The translations under genes were made by a program, and so were the position numbers. A stretch of 64,000 nt of DNA from Halomonas sp. (GTDB lineage Bacteria; Pseudomonadota; Gammaproteobacteria; Pseudomonadales; Halomonadaceae): contig NZ_DRFS01000025.1 in assembly GCF_011050415.1 (NCBI RefSeq), forward strand, positions 248,001 through 312,000, given 5' to 3'. Shown piece by piece: positions 35,636 to 44,241 of this stretch (positions within the stretch are counted from its first letter, which is position 1; each line of letters starts with the position of its first letter). Under the pieces are notes generated by a model, which was not told the DNA's origin, did not search any database, and saw nothing but the letters and a program-made list of their open reading frames with translations.

Positions 35636-36625
35636 CTAAGCGCTTTCACGCGGGACAAGTGTAACGCCAACCCTGACGACCTGGGGGTTGCTTGACGGGG
35701 CCTGCATCCTAGCTTCGAGTAGCTGCAGCGCCTCTAACGCGGTTTCATTTACCGGGTTGCGTACAGTGGTCAATGGGCAGCGCCCCCAGGCAGCGCCGGG
35801 TACGTCATCGAACCCGGTAATAGCGACATCATCTGGCACTAGAACACCGCGCTGGGACAATGCTTCGATCACCCCCAGCGCCATGGCGTCGTTGGCACAC
35901 ATAATCGCGTCAATCGCCTCACCCGAATCCATTATCGCTAGCCCTTCATTAAAGCCGCTTTGAAACGAGAAATCTCCCCGGCGCTGCGCCTGTATTGACA
36001 GCGCATAGTGCTTCAATGTCTGTTCGACGCTTTGTCTGCGTTCTTGATCCGAGAAGGTATCTGCCGAGCCCCCCAGCCAAGCGATACGCCGCCGCCCCTG
36101 CTTGACCAGCCGCTCCACTAGCAAACGCATGCCCTCTCCGTTGTTGCAGCAGACTGAATCAGCGCCACTCTTTTCCAGTACGCGACCGATTAGCACTAAG
36201 GGAGCCCCAGAGGATCGGCATCGATCAGCAATATCACGACTAACGGATCCGGCAGCGACAATCGCTCCATCCACCTGATAGGCCAATGCATGGTCGATCA
36301 TCTCGGCCACATTGGTATTCCTAAGAGCGGGTAGTAGCAGCGGACGATAGCCATGAAGCGTTAGCGCTCTTACCAGATGCTCCAACAACCAGGCTTCGTA
36401 GGGCCTGGATATCTCACCTGCCACCACGGCAACCAGACCAGTACGCTGCCCGGTAAGGCCACGGGCAATCAAGTTAGGCCGATAGCCCAAGGTTTGAGCC
36501 ACACGCAGTACATGCTCGCGCTTTCCTGCTGACACCGATGCCCCGGCGGTGAACGCCCGTGACACCATCGCTCGGGAGACGCCTGCGGCCCTGGCAACAT
36601 CGTCAGCAGTCACACGCACCGGCAT
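35636..36625 (-). CDS. LacI-family transcriptional regulator
   Basis: 329 residues. The N-terminal helix-turn-helix VTADDVARAAGVSRAMVSRAF and the hinge helix region (YRPNLIARGL) are typical, followed by a periplasmic-binding-protein-like effector domain with GFDDVPGAAW. LacI-family proteins usually repress sugar or small-solute uptake and catabolic genes until the ligand binds. It is divergent from the ABC importer operon at 36820-41559 across 194 bases that contain a 20-bp palindrome. The effector is presumably the transported compound; its identity is not visible. Confidence 0.9.
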   Translation of the reverse strand: MPVRVTADDVARAAGVSRAMVSRAFTAGASVSAGKREHVLRVAQTLGYRPNLIARGLTGQRTGLVAVVAGEISRPYEAWLLEHLVRALTLHGYRPLLLPALRNTNVAEMIDHALAYQVDGAIVAAGSVSRDIADRCRSSGAPLVLIGRVLEKSGADSVCCNNGEGMRLLVERLVKQGRRRIAWLGGSADTFSDQERRQSVEQTLKHYALSIQAQRRGDFSFQSGFNEGLAIMDSGEAIDAIMCANDAMALGVIEALSQRGVLVPDDVAITGFDDVPGAAWGRCPLTTVRNPVNETALEALQLLEARMQAPSSNPQVVRVGVTLVPRESA

Positions 36626-36775
36626 TTCTCCCTTCGCTTTACTATTTCGGACACGTTTTTACTGCCCTATCAGTGAGATAACACTCATTATCCTAGCACC
36701 AGTTAGCTGCCGCTGATGTGTTTTAAAAGCTACATCAAAACGTCACAGATGCAGGGTAATTTTGGCTTATCAAAA

Positions 36776-36795
36776 TTTTGCACGCGCGTTCAAAA
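36776..36795 (+). promoter_or_regulatory. LacI-type operator palindrome
   Basis: TTTTGCACGCGCGTTCAAAA is a 20-base palindrome with only one mismatched pair (positions 6 and 15) and a central CpG, the form recognised by most LacI-family dimers. It lies 24 bases before the start of the first importer gene, between promoter and ribosome site, where a bound repressor would block transcription. A perfect CAAAATTTTG palindrome abuts it on the left. Confidence 0.6.
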
Positions 36796-36819
36796 GGCAT
36801 TTTAAACCGGAGTTAACCG

Positions 36820-37860
36820 ATGCGTACCGAAGCGCTGACACTTAATGACGTAACCATTGACCTTCGGCAGCAGCGTATTCTGGAAAGCATCCATCTTGCT
36901 GTGGATCCCGGCAGCTTTACTTGTCTGCTGGGCCCATCCGGCTGCGGGAAGACCACGCTACTGCGCGCTATCGCCGGCTTTACGCCGCTGGATCGAGGCG
37001 ATATCCGCCTTGGCGCACAATCCATTACCCACTTACCGCCAGAGAAGCGCCAGACCGCCATGGTATTTCAATCCTATGCGCTCTGGCCGCACATGAGCGT
37101 CGGCGAGAACCTAGGCTACCCGCTAAAACTGCGCGGTGTTCCTCGGTCAGAACGCCAGCAACGAGTTGCCGACACATTGCAGCGACTGGAACTAAGTGGC
37201 TTTGAGAAGCGCGCAGTCACGCAGCTTTCCGGTGGCCAGCGCCAGCGTGTTGCCCTTGGCCGTGCGCTGATTATTGACCCACCACTTTTGTTGCTTGACG
37301 AGCCGCTTTCCAACTTAGATGCCGCCATTCGCCGTAGCCTGCGCGGCGAGTTACGTCGTCTGCAAAAATCGCTGGGCATCACCACCATTATGGTCACTCA
37401 TGATCAGGAAGAGGCTCTGCAAATGGCCGACCAAATCGTGCTCATGCGTGCTGGTCAAATTGTCCAGGTAGCCTCGCCGCAGCGTCTTTACCAGCACCCT
37501 GCTGATCTCGACACGGCGCGCTTTCTAGGCGTAGACAATATCGTCAGCTGTGAAAAAGAGGATCCCGCCAATGCCAGAGGCGCCACTCAGTTTGGCTTTC
37601 GGACACGAGACGCGCTGGTCAATGCCTCGCTAAACGCGGCGGCTCTCAACCGTAAGGGTCGCGTGAGCGACTGCGTTTATACCGGCGATGGCTACCAGAT
37701 TTCGCTTAGCGTTAATGGCGACACACTTTACGCCACGTCCGACTCCCCTATTGCTTTAGGCGCCTTCGCAACGCTTCAGGTGCCTGCTTCGGCTCTGATC
37801 CCCTTCGGGCCGGATAACCGGCATCTGCCGCCGCTTGATCGACATGAGGATATCGCATGA
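36820..37860 (+). CDS. ABC importer ATP-binding protein (PotA/FbpC-type)
   Basis: 346 residues. Walker A GPSGCGKTT, Q-loop FQSYALWPHMSV, signature LSGGQRQRVALGRAL, Walker B LLLLDEPLSNLD and the switch His in MVTHDQEEAL are intact; a C-terminal TOBE domain (about residue 270 onward) is present, as in spermidine, iron and phosphonate importers. It energises uptake by the two permeases encoded downstream. ATG follows CGGAG; the gene overlaps the binding-protein gene by 4 bases. Confidence 0.93.
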   Translation: MRTEALTLNDVTIDLRQQRILESIHLAVDPGSFTCLLGPSGCGKTTLLRAIAGFTPLDRGDIRLGAQSITHLPPEKRQTAMVFQSYALWPHMSVGENLGYPLKLRGVPRSERQQRVADTLQRLELSGFEKRAVTQLSGGQRQRVALGRALIIDPPLLLLDEPLSNLDAAIRRSLRGELRRLQKSLGITTIMVTHDQEEALQMADQIVLMRAGQIVQVASPQRLYQHPADLDTARFLGVDNIVSCEKEDPANARGATQFGFRTRDALVNASLNAAALNRKGRVSDCVYTGDGYQISLSVNGDTLYATSDSPIALGAFATLQVPASALIPFGPDNRHLPPLDRHEDIA

Positions 37861-38990
37861 AACCCTTAACGCTTACGCTGGGCCTGTTAACCGCCACCCT
37901 CACCGCACCCGCCATGGCGGCCACAACACTTAACGTGTTTACCGCAGGTGATGACAACATGGTTGAGTACATCAATGAGTTTCTTGCTCCGCGATTTGAA
38001 GCCATGTACCCCGATGTCAGCGTGCGCGCCCTGGGCACAGGCCCTGGAGATGCAGGCAGCCAGGCTATTTACGAAACCCTTAGCGCCCAGCGCGACCAGG
38101 CGACCTGGAGCGTCGATGTGGCCGTTGTCCATCAGCGCATGGCCGGGCAGATGGTGGAAGAGGGCCTGCTCGCTGATTATGTTGACGCTATAGCCACGGG
38201 CGATTTAGTTAGCGCACAAAGCGCGCGCAATGCGCTGGGCGTTGATGTCGAAGGTTACGTGATGCCCATGTTCCAGAGCCAGATTGCCATCGCCTATAAC
38301 CCTGACCTTTTAGAACAGCCGCCTGAAAGCTACACAGCACTTGCCAACTGGGTGGAAGAGCACCCCGGGCAGTTCGGTTATAACGGCATTACCGGTGGCA
38401 TGGCGGGGGTCGGCTTTGTGTTCGGCTGGATGTACGCCTTTACCGACATGGCCGATACGCTACAAAACGGCCCCTGGGAAGAGGATGCGACAGCACGCTG
38501 GGAGCCAGCACTTGATCAACTGCGCACGTTTAATCAACACGTCACCATGACCCCAGGCAATGCTGGCACCTTGGACGCCATGAACCGTGGTGAAATCGCC
38601 ATGGGGCCCGTGTGGATGGATATGTATTACACCTGGAAAACCGATGGCCGCCTCAACCCCAATTTCAGGTTATTACTGCTGGAACCCGGCATGCCGGGCC
38701 AACCGATGTACTACACCATTCCTGAGCGCGCCGCTGAACCTGATTTGGCTGCCGAATTTATTGCCTTGGCGACCAGCCCAGAGATACAGGCTGAAGGCAT
38801 TGTTGGCCAATTCAACTGGTTCCCTGGCATTGACGCTGAGCATGTTCGCAGCGAACTAAGCGACGCCCAGTGGGAGCAGCTATACGCAGACGTTTCGCCC
38901 GAGACACTTTCCGAACGCGGTTTCTCGATGCCACAGGCTGACTACTTCCGTGCCATCCTCGAAGCCTACGAAAGCCACGTTAGCCGTTAA
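37857..38990 (+). CDS. Periplasmic solute-binding protein of the importer
   Basis: 377 residues with a clear signal peptide (LTLGLLTATLTAPAMA, cleavage before ATTLNVF). The mature start TLNVFTAGDDNMVEYINEF fits the iron/spermidine/phosphonate-type group of binding proteins; the segment YNGITGGMAGVGFVFGW and NRGEIAMGPVWMD resemble ligand-binding parts of that group. The protein is acidic and rich in Trp, Tyr and Met. No lipobox Cys, so it is soluble in the periplasm. The ligand is not evident. Confidence 0.88.
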   Translation: MKPLTLTLGLLTATLTAPAMAATTLNVFTAGDDNMVEYINEFLAPRFEAMYPDVSVRALGTGPGDAGSQAIYETLSAQRDQATWSVDVAVVHQRMAGQMVEEGLLADYVDAIATGDLVSAQSARNALGVDVEGYVMPMFQSQIAIAYNPDLLEQPPESYTALANWVEEHPGQFGYNGITGGMAGVGFVFGWMYAFTDMADTLQNGPWEEDATARWEPALDQLRTFNQHVTMTPGNAGTLDAMNRGEIAMGPVWMDMYYTWKTDGRLNPNFRLLLLEPGMPGQPMYYTIPERAAEPDLAAEFIALATSPEIQAEGIVGQFNWFPGIDAEHVRSELSDAQWEQLYADVSPETLSERGFSMPQADYFRAILEAYESHVSR

Positions 38991-39008
38991 CACTTTGCTC
39001 ATCATCTA

Positions 39009-39030
39009 GGGGGCTTTAGCCCCCTTCTTC
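39009..39030 (+). terminator. Intra-operon hairpin after the binding-protein gene
   Basis: GGGGGC-TTTA-GCCCCC followed by TTCTTC, in the 53-base gap between the binding-protein stop and the first permease start. Such hairpins commonly protect the upstream mRNA or terminate partially, giving more binding protein than permease. Confidence 0.6.
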
Positions 39031-39043
39031 GTAGAACGCCTTT

Positions 39044-39925
39044 ATGACCCACTTATCCTCTACGGCACTCCCGCCCGTTGCATCGCGAAAACCATTAATG
39101 CAATCAGCGCGGGGCACGCTGCTCGTTCTACCAGCGCTAACGGCAATTGCGTTACTGTATGCACTGCCTTTGGCCCGTTCGCTGATAACCGCTTTTCGTA
39201 GCAACGACGGCAGCTGGACAACCGAACACCTCGCCCGGGCGTTTTCGCTCTATGGTCGCGACGTACTGTTCTCCATCGGCGTTGTGTCGGCATCCCTTGT
39301 GCTGATCACGGTGATATCCATCTCCATTGCAGGCTACCTCGTACTCGGCACCACGCCTTGGGCAGTGCGCCTGCTGCGCTGGCTCTACCGCTGGCCGCTA
39401 TTTATTCCATTTGTGGTGTCAGGTCAGCTAGCGCGCTCTTTTCTGTCCACTAACGGCATGATGAATGGGGTACTGGTCGAAACGGGGCTATTGGCAGCCG
39501 CTAACGCCCAGAGTTTTTTGGACTGGCGAGGGCTGGTACTGACCTTTGCCTGGAAGCAAACTCCCTTCGTCACACTGCTGCTTGCAGGCGCTATGGCGGC
39601 GATTGACCGCAGCCATATTGAAGCTGCCCGCAACATGGGCGCGGGCCGGTTGCGCTGTCTTTTCAACATTCTACTGCCCCAAGCAGCGCCAACACTGTGG
39701 GTGGGACTGATACTCTCGCTGGTGGCTATGCTCTCGGTGCTGTCCGTGCCGCTGATGCTGATTGCAGGCAACCCCACCATGATGACCTCGATGATGGCCC
39801 ATCGGATCACCTATTATGGAGATTACGGCATCGCCAATGCCTTAGGGCTGTTTTCTTATGCGCTAACCGCCGTTACCGCCTGGGTGTATCTGCGCCTGAC
39901 GCTGCGCCGGGAGGCCAACCCATGA
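39044..39925 (+). CDS. ABC importer permease subunit 1
   Basis: 293 residues with about six membrane helices. The cytoplasmic EAA loop reads EAARNMGAGRLRCLFNILLP, the contact site for the ATPase. It belongs to the binding-protein-dependent transport family (PotB/CysT-like first permease). The stop overlaps the start of the second permease by 4 bases, so they are made together. Confidence 0.9.
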   Translation: MTHLSSTALPPVASRKPLMQSARGTLLVLPALTAIALLYALPLARSLITAFRSNDGSWTTEHLARAFSLYGRDVLFSIGVVSASLVLITVISISIAGYLVLGTTPWAVRLLRWLYRWPLFIPFVVSGQLARSFLSTNGMMNGVLVETGLLAAANAQSFLDWRGLVLTFAWKQTPFVTLLLAGAMAAIDRSHIEAARNMGAGRLRCLFNILLPQAAPTLWVGLILSLVAMLSVLSVPLMLIAGNPTMMTSMMAHRITYYGDYGIANALGLFSYALTAVTAWVYLRLTLRREANP

Positions 39926-40734
39926 AGGCATCTACACTGCTGACGCAAATAGGCCTCGGCCTGATGCTGGGCATCGTCGCCTTTATCGTTTTCGGGCCAC
40001 TACTGAACCTTGCCATGTGGGCGTTTGCTGAACAGTGGTTTTACCCGAACCGCTTCCCAACCGACTGGGGATTCGCCTTCTGGGAGCGCGTATTTCGCCC
40101 TCGCGCAGGTGCCTGGGTGTCACTGTTTAACACGATCATTGTGGCGCTGCTGGCGGTGCTACTGTCGATGGCGTTGGCAATACCCGCGGGTTACGCACTG
40201 GCACGCCAAGCCCTGCCCGCGCGTAATGTCATCATGCTGCTTTTCCTACTTCCTCAGGCGTTTCCCAACCTGCCGATCTTCGTCAACATCGCAGCTATTT
40301 TTTACCAGTGGGGGCTCAACGGCACCTTGCTTGGCGTGGTGCTGGTGCACTCACTACCAGGGCTCGTCTATGCGGTCTGGATTGCCACGGCGACCTTCGC
40401 CACGGTGGATCGCTCGTTGGAGGAGGCCGCGCGCAACCTCGGTGCCTCACCACTGCGAAGTTTTAAAGATATCACCCTGCCCCAAGCATTGCCGGGTCTG
40501 CTGGCAGCATCGATCTTCGTGTTTCTCGACAGTATTGATGAGTTTACCGGTACCTTTTTTGTCGGTGCACCGGAAATCACCACGCTACCGCTACTGATGT
40601 TCAACGCCTCTATGGGGGGTAATTATCAGGTCGCGGCGATTACCGCGCTAATACTGCTAATCCCCTCTGTTGGCTTCATGCTCATTATCGAGCGCTTTTT
40701 GAAAGCCGATGTGCTCTCCCGCATTGGTCGCTAA
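39922..40734 (+). CDS. ABC importer permease subunit 2
   Basis: 270 residues from ATG 39922 (ATGA overlap with the first permease). An open frame extends upstream within the first permease gene but is only its shadow. Six membrane helices; EAA loop EEAARNLGASPLRSFKDITLP. PotC/CysW-like second permease that pairs with the previous gene product. Confidence 0.92.
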   Translation: MKASTLLTQIGLGLMLGIVAFIVFGPLLNLAMWAFAEQWFYPNRFPTDWGFAFWERVFRPRAGAWVSLFNTIIVALLAVLLSMALAIPAGYALARQALPARNVIMLLFLLPQAFPNLPIFVNIAAIFYQWGLNGTLLGVVLVHSLPGLVYAVWIATATFATVDRSLEEAARNLGASPLRSFKDITLPQALPGLLAASIFVFLDSIDEFTGTFFVGAPEITTLPLLMFNASMGGNYQVAAITALILLIPSVGFMLIIERFLKADVLSRIGR

Positions 40735-40779
40735 CCATTGGCTGTCTCTGTAAACGGTCTTTTGCTGAGTTTTATCTAA

Positions 40780-41559
40780 ATGTTGATTGCCCACTTATCT
40801 GATTTGCATCTTTTCACTGAGCGCCCCGAAACGGGTCAATCCCGCGGCGATATCGCTAAGATTGTTGAAAACATTATCGCTGATCTACTGACGCTTAGCC
40901 CCTTACCGGATGTTGTGGCTATCAGTGGTGATCTGGCCGACGGAGGCAGTGAGGAAGATTATCAATTGATACGCCATCTGCTTGAGCCACTACCCATGCC
41001 CATTCTGGCAGTGCCTGGCAATCACGATAGACGCGAGGCGATGCGGCGAGTACTGGGCAATCGGCTGGCAGGACTTGAAGCAGGTGAATTTCTGCAATCC
41101 AGAATTGATACCCATGGCGTCACACTGCTGGGCATGGACTCAGTAGTAGAGGGAGAAGCAAAGGGGGCGTTATGCAATAGGCGATTGGCGTGGCTCGAAA
41201 AGCAGCTTCAGCACACCCAGCCAGTCACTTTTTTGGCACTGCATCATCCGCCTTTTATGACCGGGAATCCCCACTGGGATCCTTGCAGCTTGATAGAAGG
41301 GAGAGAACGCTTTAGGGAAATCATTAGCGGATTACCAATACGAATCCTGTGTGGGCATATTCACCAACCTTTGCATACCTACTGGGACGGGCACTACGCT
41401 GGAATCGCCGGGAGCCCGGCGTTTCAATACAACTTGGTGCCAGGCAGTATGGCTGACCCGATACCTGACGAGGTGCCTTACTGCTATCCACTACACGACT
41501 GTCGGCCAGACGGCAGCGTGATCGTGCACTTGCGCCATGTGGCTCAGGCTCAGGTTTGA
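40780..41559 (+). CDS. Metallophosphoesterase, CpdA/GpdQ-like phosphodiesterase
   Basis: 259 residues. All metal-site motifs are present: SDLHL, SGDLADGG, PGNHDRR, LHHPP and CGHIHQPLH, building a two-metal site. Overall layout, including PYC near the C-terminal part, resembles glycerophosphodiester phosphodiesterase GpdQ and the cAMP phosphodiesterase CpdA. No signal peptide, so it is cytoplasmic. Being last in a LacI-controlled importer operon, it may hydrolyse the imported compound, perhaps a glycerophosphodiester; that is inference from context. It begins 46 bases after permease 2. Confidence 0.85.
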   Translation: MLIAHLSDLHLFTERPETGQSRGDIAKIVENIIADLLTLSPLPDVVAISGDLADGGSEEDYQLIRHLLEPLPMPILAVPGNHDRREAMRRVLGNRLAGLEAGEFLQSRIDTHGVTLLGMDSVVEGEAKGALCNRRLAWLEKQLQHTQPVTFLALHHPPFMTGNPHWDPCSLIEGRERFREIISGLPIRILCGHIHQPLHTYWDGHYAGIAGSPAFQYNLVPGSMADPIPDEVPYCYPLHDCRPDGSVIVHLRHVAQAQV

Positions 41560-41582
41560 CTTAGGCTTAGGTCTGGACTCAG

Positions 41583-41603
41583 GGGCTCAGATTGCCTGAG
41601 CCC
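41583..41603. terminator. Hairpin between convergent genes, without T-run
   Basis: GGGCTCAG-ATTGC-CTGAGCCC is a perfect 8-bp stem in the 54-base gap between the phosphodiesterase and ffh stops. Neither strand has a following T-run, so intrinsic termination is doubtful; it could mark an mRNA 3' end after processing. Confidence 0.35.
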
Positions 41604-41613
41604 GCGAAGAAGC

Positions 41614-43041
41614 TTAGCGGCGGGGCAATCCGCCCGGGCCTCCCATACCGCCCATGCCGCCGGGGCCACCCATTCCTCCTGGGCCGCCCGGGCCACCGCC
41701 GCCCATCATGCCGGACATGCCGCGCATCATTTTCTGCATGCCGCCTTTCTGGCCCGCTTTCTTCATCATTTTCTGCATCTGCTTATGCTGTTTAAGCAGA
41801 CGATTCAGGTCAGGCACTTGCAGCCCTGCGCCAGCGGCAATACGGCGTTTGCGTGAACCATTGATAATATCGGGCTTGCGGCGCTCTTTTGGCGTCATTG
41901 AATTAATCAGCGCTTCGAGTTTGCCAAGCTCCTTTTCAGGGCCGGGACCTTGGGCCATTTCGGCCATCTGCCCCATGCCAGGCAGCTTGCCTAGCAAGCC
42001 GCCCATACCGCCCATTTTCTTGAGCTGCTGTAGCTGGTCACGAAAATCTTCCAGGTCAAACCCATCGCCTTTTTTGACCTTCTTGGCCAACTGTGCGGCT
42101 TTGGATTTATCGACGGTGCGTTCGGCTTCCTCAATCAGCGACAGCATGTCGCCCATACCCAGGATTCGCGAAGCTACCCGGTCAGGGTGGAACGGCTCTA
42201 GAGCATCGACTTTCTCACCAACACCCATGAACTTGATGGGCTTGCCAGTGATATAACGCACCGACAAAGCAGCACCACCGCGAGCGTCACCATCCGCCTT
42301 GGTTAAGATAACACCGGTCAGCGGCAGCGCTTCACTGAACGCTTTAGCCGTATTCGCGGCATCTTGGCCGGTCATGGCATCGACGACAAACAGCGTCTCT
42401 TGGGGCGAGACTGCTTTGTGCAGCGCCTGGATTTCCGCCATCATCGCTTCATCAATGGCTAAGCGACCGGCGGTATCGATCAATACCACATCGTGGAACT
42501 GGATCTTGGCGTGCTTAATCGCCGCTTCAGCAATCGCTACCGGCTGCTGATCAGAGCGCGAGGGGAAGAAATCCACTGCGACTTCTTTAGCCAGGGTTTC
42601 TAACTGATCAATAGCCGCCGGACGATAGACGTCGGCAGACACTACCAGCACTTTCTTCTTCTCACGCTCACGCAGGTAGCGGGCAAGCTTGGCAACAGAA
42701 GTAGTTTTACCCGCACCCTGAAGACCCGCCATCAATACAACCGCAGGCGAGCCTTTAAGCACAAAGCCATCATTGGCTTCGCCCATGATCGCTTCCAGCT
42801 CTTGCTGGACAATTTTGACGAACTGCTGGCCTGGGGAAAGGCTTTTGGATACTTCTTGGCCAACTGCGCGCTCGCGCACGCGTTCAATAAACTCCTTGAT
42901 GACCGGCAGTGCTACATCGGCCTCAAGCAGCGCGCGACGCACTTCGCGCAGGGTATCTTTAATATTGTCGTCGGTCAGGCGAGCCTGACCCTTAATCGAC
43001 TTTAGCGTCTGGGAAAGACGCTCACTTAGATTCTGGAACAT
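41614..43041 (-). CDS. ffh: Signal recognition particle protein Ffh
   Basis: 475 residues. N domain (MFQNLSERLSQTLKSIKGQ), G domain with GLQGAGKTTSVAKL, DTAGRLAID and TKADGDARGG, then the Met-rich M domain (PDIINGSRKRRIAAGAG, QMQKMMKKAG) that binds 4.5S RNA and signal peptides. The C-terminus ends in a Gly/Pro/Met-rich tail of about 30 residues with GGMGGPGG repeats, longer than in E. coli. The receptor gene ftsY lies at 12-13.6 kb. Confidence 0.98.
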   Translation of the reverse strand: MFQNLSERLSQTLKSIKGQARLTDDNIKDTLREVRRALLEADVALPVIKEFIERVRERAVGQEVSKSLSPGQQFVKIVQQELEAIMGEANDGFVLKGSPAVVLMAGLQGAGKTTSVAKLARYLREREKKKVLVVSADVYRPAAIDQLETLAKEVAVDFFPSRSDQQPVAIAEAAIKHAKIQFHDVVLIDTAGRLAIDEAMMAEIQALHKAVSPQETLFVVDAMTGQDAANTAKAFSEALPLTGVILTKADGDARGGAALSVRYITGKPIKFMGVGEKVDALEPFHPDRVASRILGMGDMLSLIEEAERTVDKSKAAQLAKKVKKGDGFDLEDFRDQLQQLKKMGGMGGLLGKLPGMGQMAEMAQGPGPEKELGKLEALINSMTPKERRKPDIINGSRKRRIAAGAGLQVPDLNRLLKQHKQMQKMMKKAGQKGGMQKMMRGMSGMMGGGGPGGPGGMGGPGGMGGMGGPGGLPRR

Positions 43042-43102
43042 GGGGCCTCTCTGCCTCCGTCACTGCCGATGGCGCGCACGCCCTGGACTAAATAGTGGAA
43101 AG

Positions 43103-43132
43103 ATTATACGCGCTCACGCTTTGAGTCTCCAT
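43103..43132 (-). promoter_or_regulatory. ffh promoter
   Basis: On the minus strand a consensus TATAAT preceded by GCGCG lies 62 bases upstream of the ffh start; the -35 is weak (ATGGAG, spacer 18). Confidence 0.5.
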
Positions 43133-43334
43133 GGGAGAGTGCCAGCGACATTAGGGCAACTAACCAGGGCAAGTCGTCATCTGACCACCATGGATAGCGG
43201 AAATGCCGGAATTGTCGAGAACATTTTTCCGGCCATGGCGAAAGACCCTTGCTTATAGCTTTCCCTGATATTCATGCATACTTACTCCGAGTCTTTAGCT
43301 ATTTTCGTGCACTTGCCCCGCTGGGCGACGCAGC

Positions 43335-43363
43335 TTGGATTAGTTATAGTAGTTGAATAGATT
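43335..43363 (+). promoter_or_regulatory. Candidate ypjD promoter
   Basis: TTGGAT, 17 bases, TAGATT, about 70 bases upstream of the ypjD start, in an AT-rich stretch. Confidence 0.4.
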
Positions 43364-43432
43364 TTCGTCGTAATCACGCTTAATTCGTTTATTTATTAAC
43401 AGCAACGCGCTGCAAGGCGCACGGATAGCATC

Positions 43433-44230
43433 ATGCAGGCGCTCCCTTTCGCCACGATTGCTTTTGTTCTTTATGTTGCCGCCGCCATTTGGCAGGGCAT
43501 GACACTGTTTCGTCGCGTACCTCCCCGTCAAAGGATGGTACGTCTGCTTGCCGTGCTGGGCCTGCTGCTGCACATTCCGGTAGTCGTCAAATTAGTCGGC
43601 CAGGCACCCGGCTTGCTGCCAGGCTTTACCACCAGCGCGACGCTATTAATGGCAGTGGCCGTCAATGTCGTGCTGGTAGCAAGTCTATTCAAGCCGGTAC
43701 TCAACGCGGGTATTGCGCTTTTCCCGCTGGCTGGCATTGCCTTAATTGCCGCCACTTGGCTACCCAATCAAGGCGGCCATACCGGCCTCACACCGGGGAT
43801 TTTGCTACATGCAGTTAGCTCTGCGTTGGCATTTGCCGTACTGGCGATTGCTGCCGCTCAAGCCGTCTTGGTCGGCCTGCAGAACCAAGCACTGCGCCAT
43901 CATCATATTCGGGGCATCGTGCAGTCTTTACCTCCGCTGACCACCATGGAGCGGGTGCTCTTTGAGCTGGTTTGGGCAGGCATCATTATGCTTACGCTCT
44001 CCATCGCGAGCGGGCTTATTTTTCTAGATAACTTGTTTGCTCAACATTTAGCCCATAAGACGGTGCTGTCGCTACTAGCCTGGGTGATATTTACAACGCT
44101 TCTGATTGGGCGTTACCGCTTTGGCTGGCGTGGCATGCGCGCCGTACGCTGGACCCTGGGTGGCTGCGCCCTACTGGTACTGGCCTACTTTGGCAGCAAG
44201 TTCGTACTTGAAATCTTACTCAATCGATAG
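43433..44230 (+). CDS. ypjD: CcsA-like inner membrane protein YpjD
   Basis: 265 residues with eight hydrophobic segments, of the cytochrome c assembly (CcsA/HemX-like) family. The typical features are GILLHAVSSALAFAVLAIAAAQ and TMERVLFELVWAG...LTLSIASGLIFL, with conserved His residues and HKTVLSLLAWVIF. Sitting between ffh and corB it matches E. coli ypjD (also called corE and linked to magnesium/cobalt resistance). The biochemical role is not established. Confidence 0.88.
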   Translation: MQALPFATIAFVLYVAAAIWQGMTLFRRVPPRQRMVRLLAVLGLLLHIPVVVKLVGQAPGLLPGFTTSATLLMAVAVNVVLVASLFKPVLNAGIALFPLAGIALIAATWLPNQGGHTGLTPGILLHAVSSALAFAVLAIAAAQAVLVGLQNQALRHHHIRGIVQSLPPLTTMERVLFELVWAGIIMLTLSIASGLIFLDNLFAQHLAHKTVLSLLAWVIFTTLLIGRYRFGWRGMRAVRWTLGGCALLVLAYFGSKFVLEILLNR

Positions 44231-44241
44231 CGGTTCAACTG

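Larger units (their letters stand above)
43042..43432. other. Divergent intergenic region ffh/ypjD
   Basis: 391 bases without a convincing gene. It carries the ffh promoter (-10 TATAAT at 43103-43108) and a likely ypjD promoter (43335-43363). I see no RNA gene or repeat in the middle; 4.5S RNA is not here. Confidence 0.6.

Noticed and set aside
39697..39921. N-terminal extension of permease 2
   Set aside because: It lies inside permease 1 in another frame and has no membrane-protein character; the ATG at 39922 overlaps the previous stop as usual.
41583..41603. Rho-independent terminator between the phosphodiesterase and ffh
   Set aside because: The stem is perfect but neither strand has a T-run; kept only as a low-confidence hairpin.
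35256..41613. Mobile genomic island
   Set aside because: No integrase, transposase, tRNA or direct repeats were seen at the borders, so it is called a cassette only, not a mobile element.
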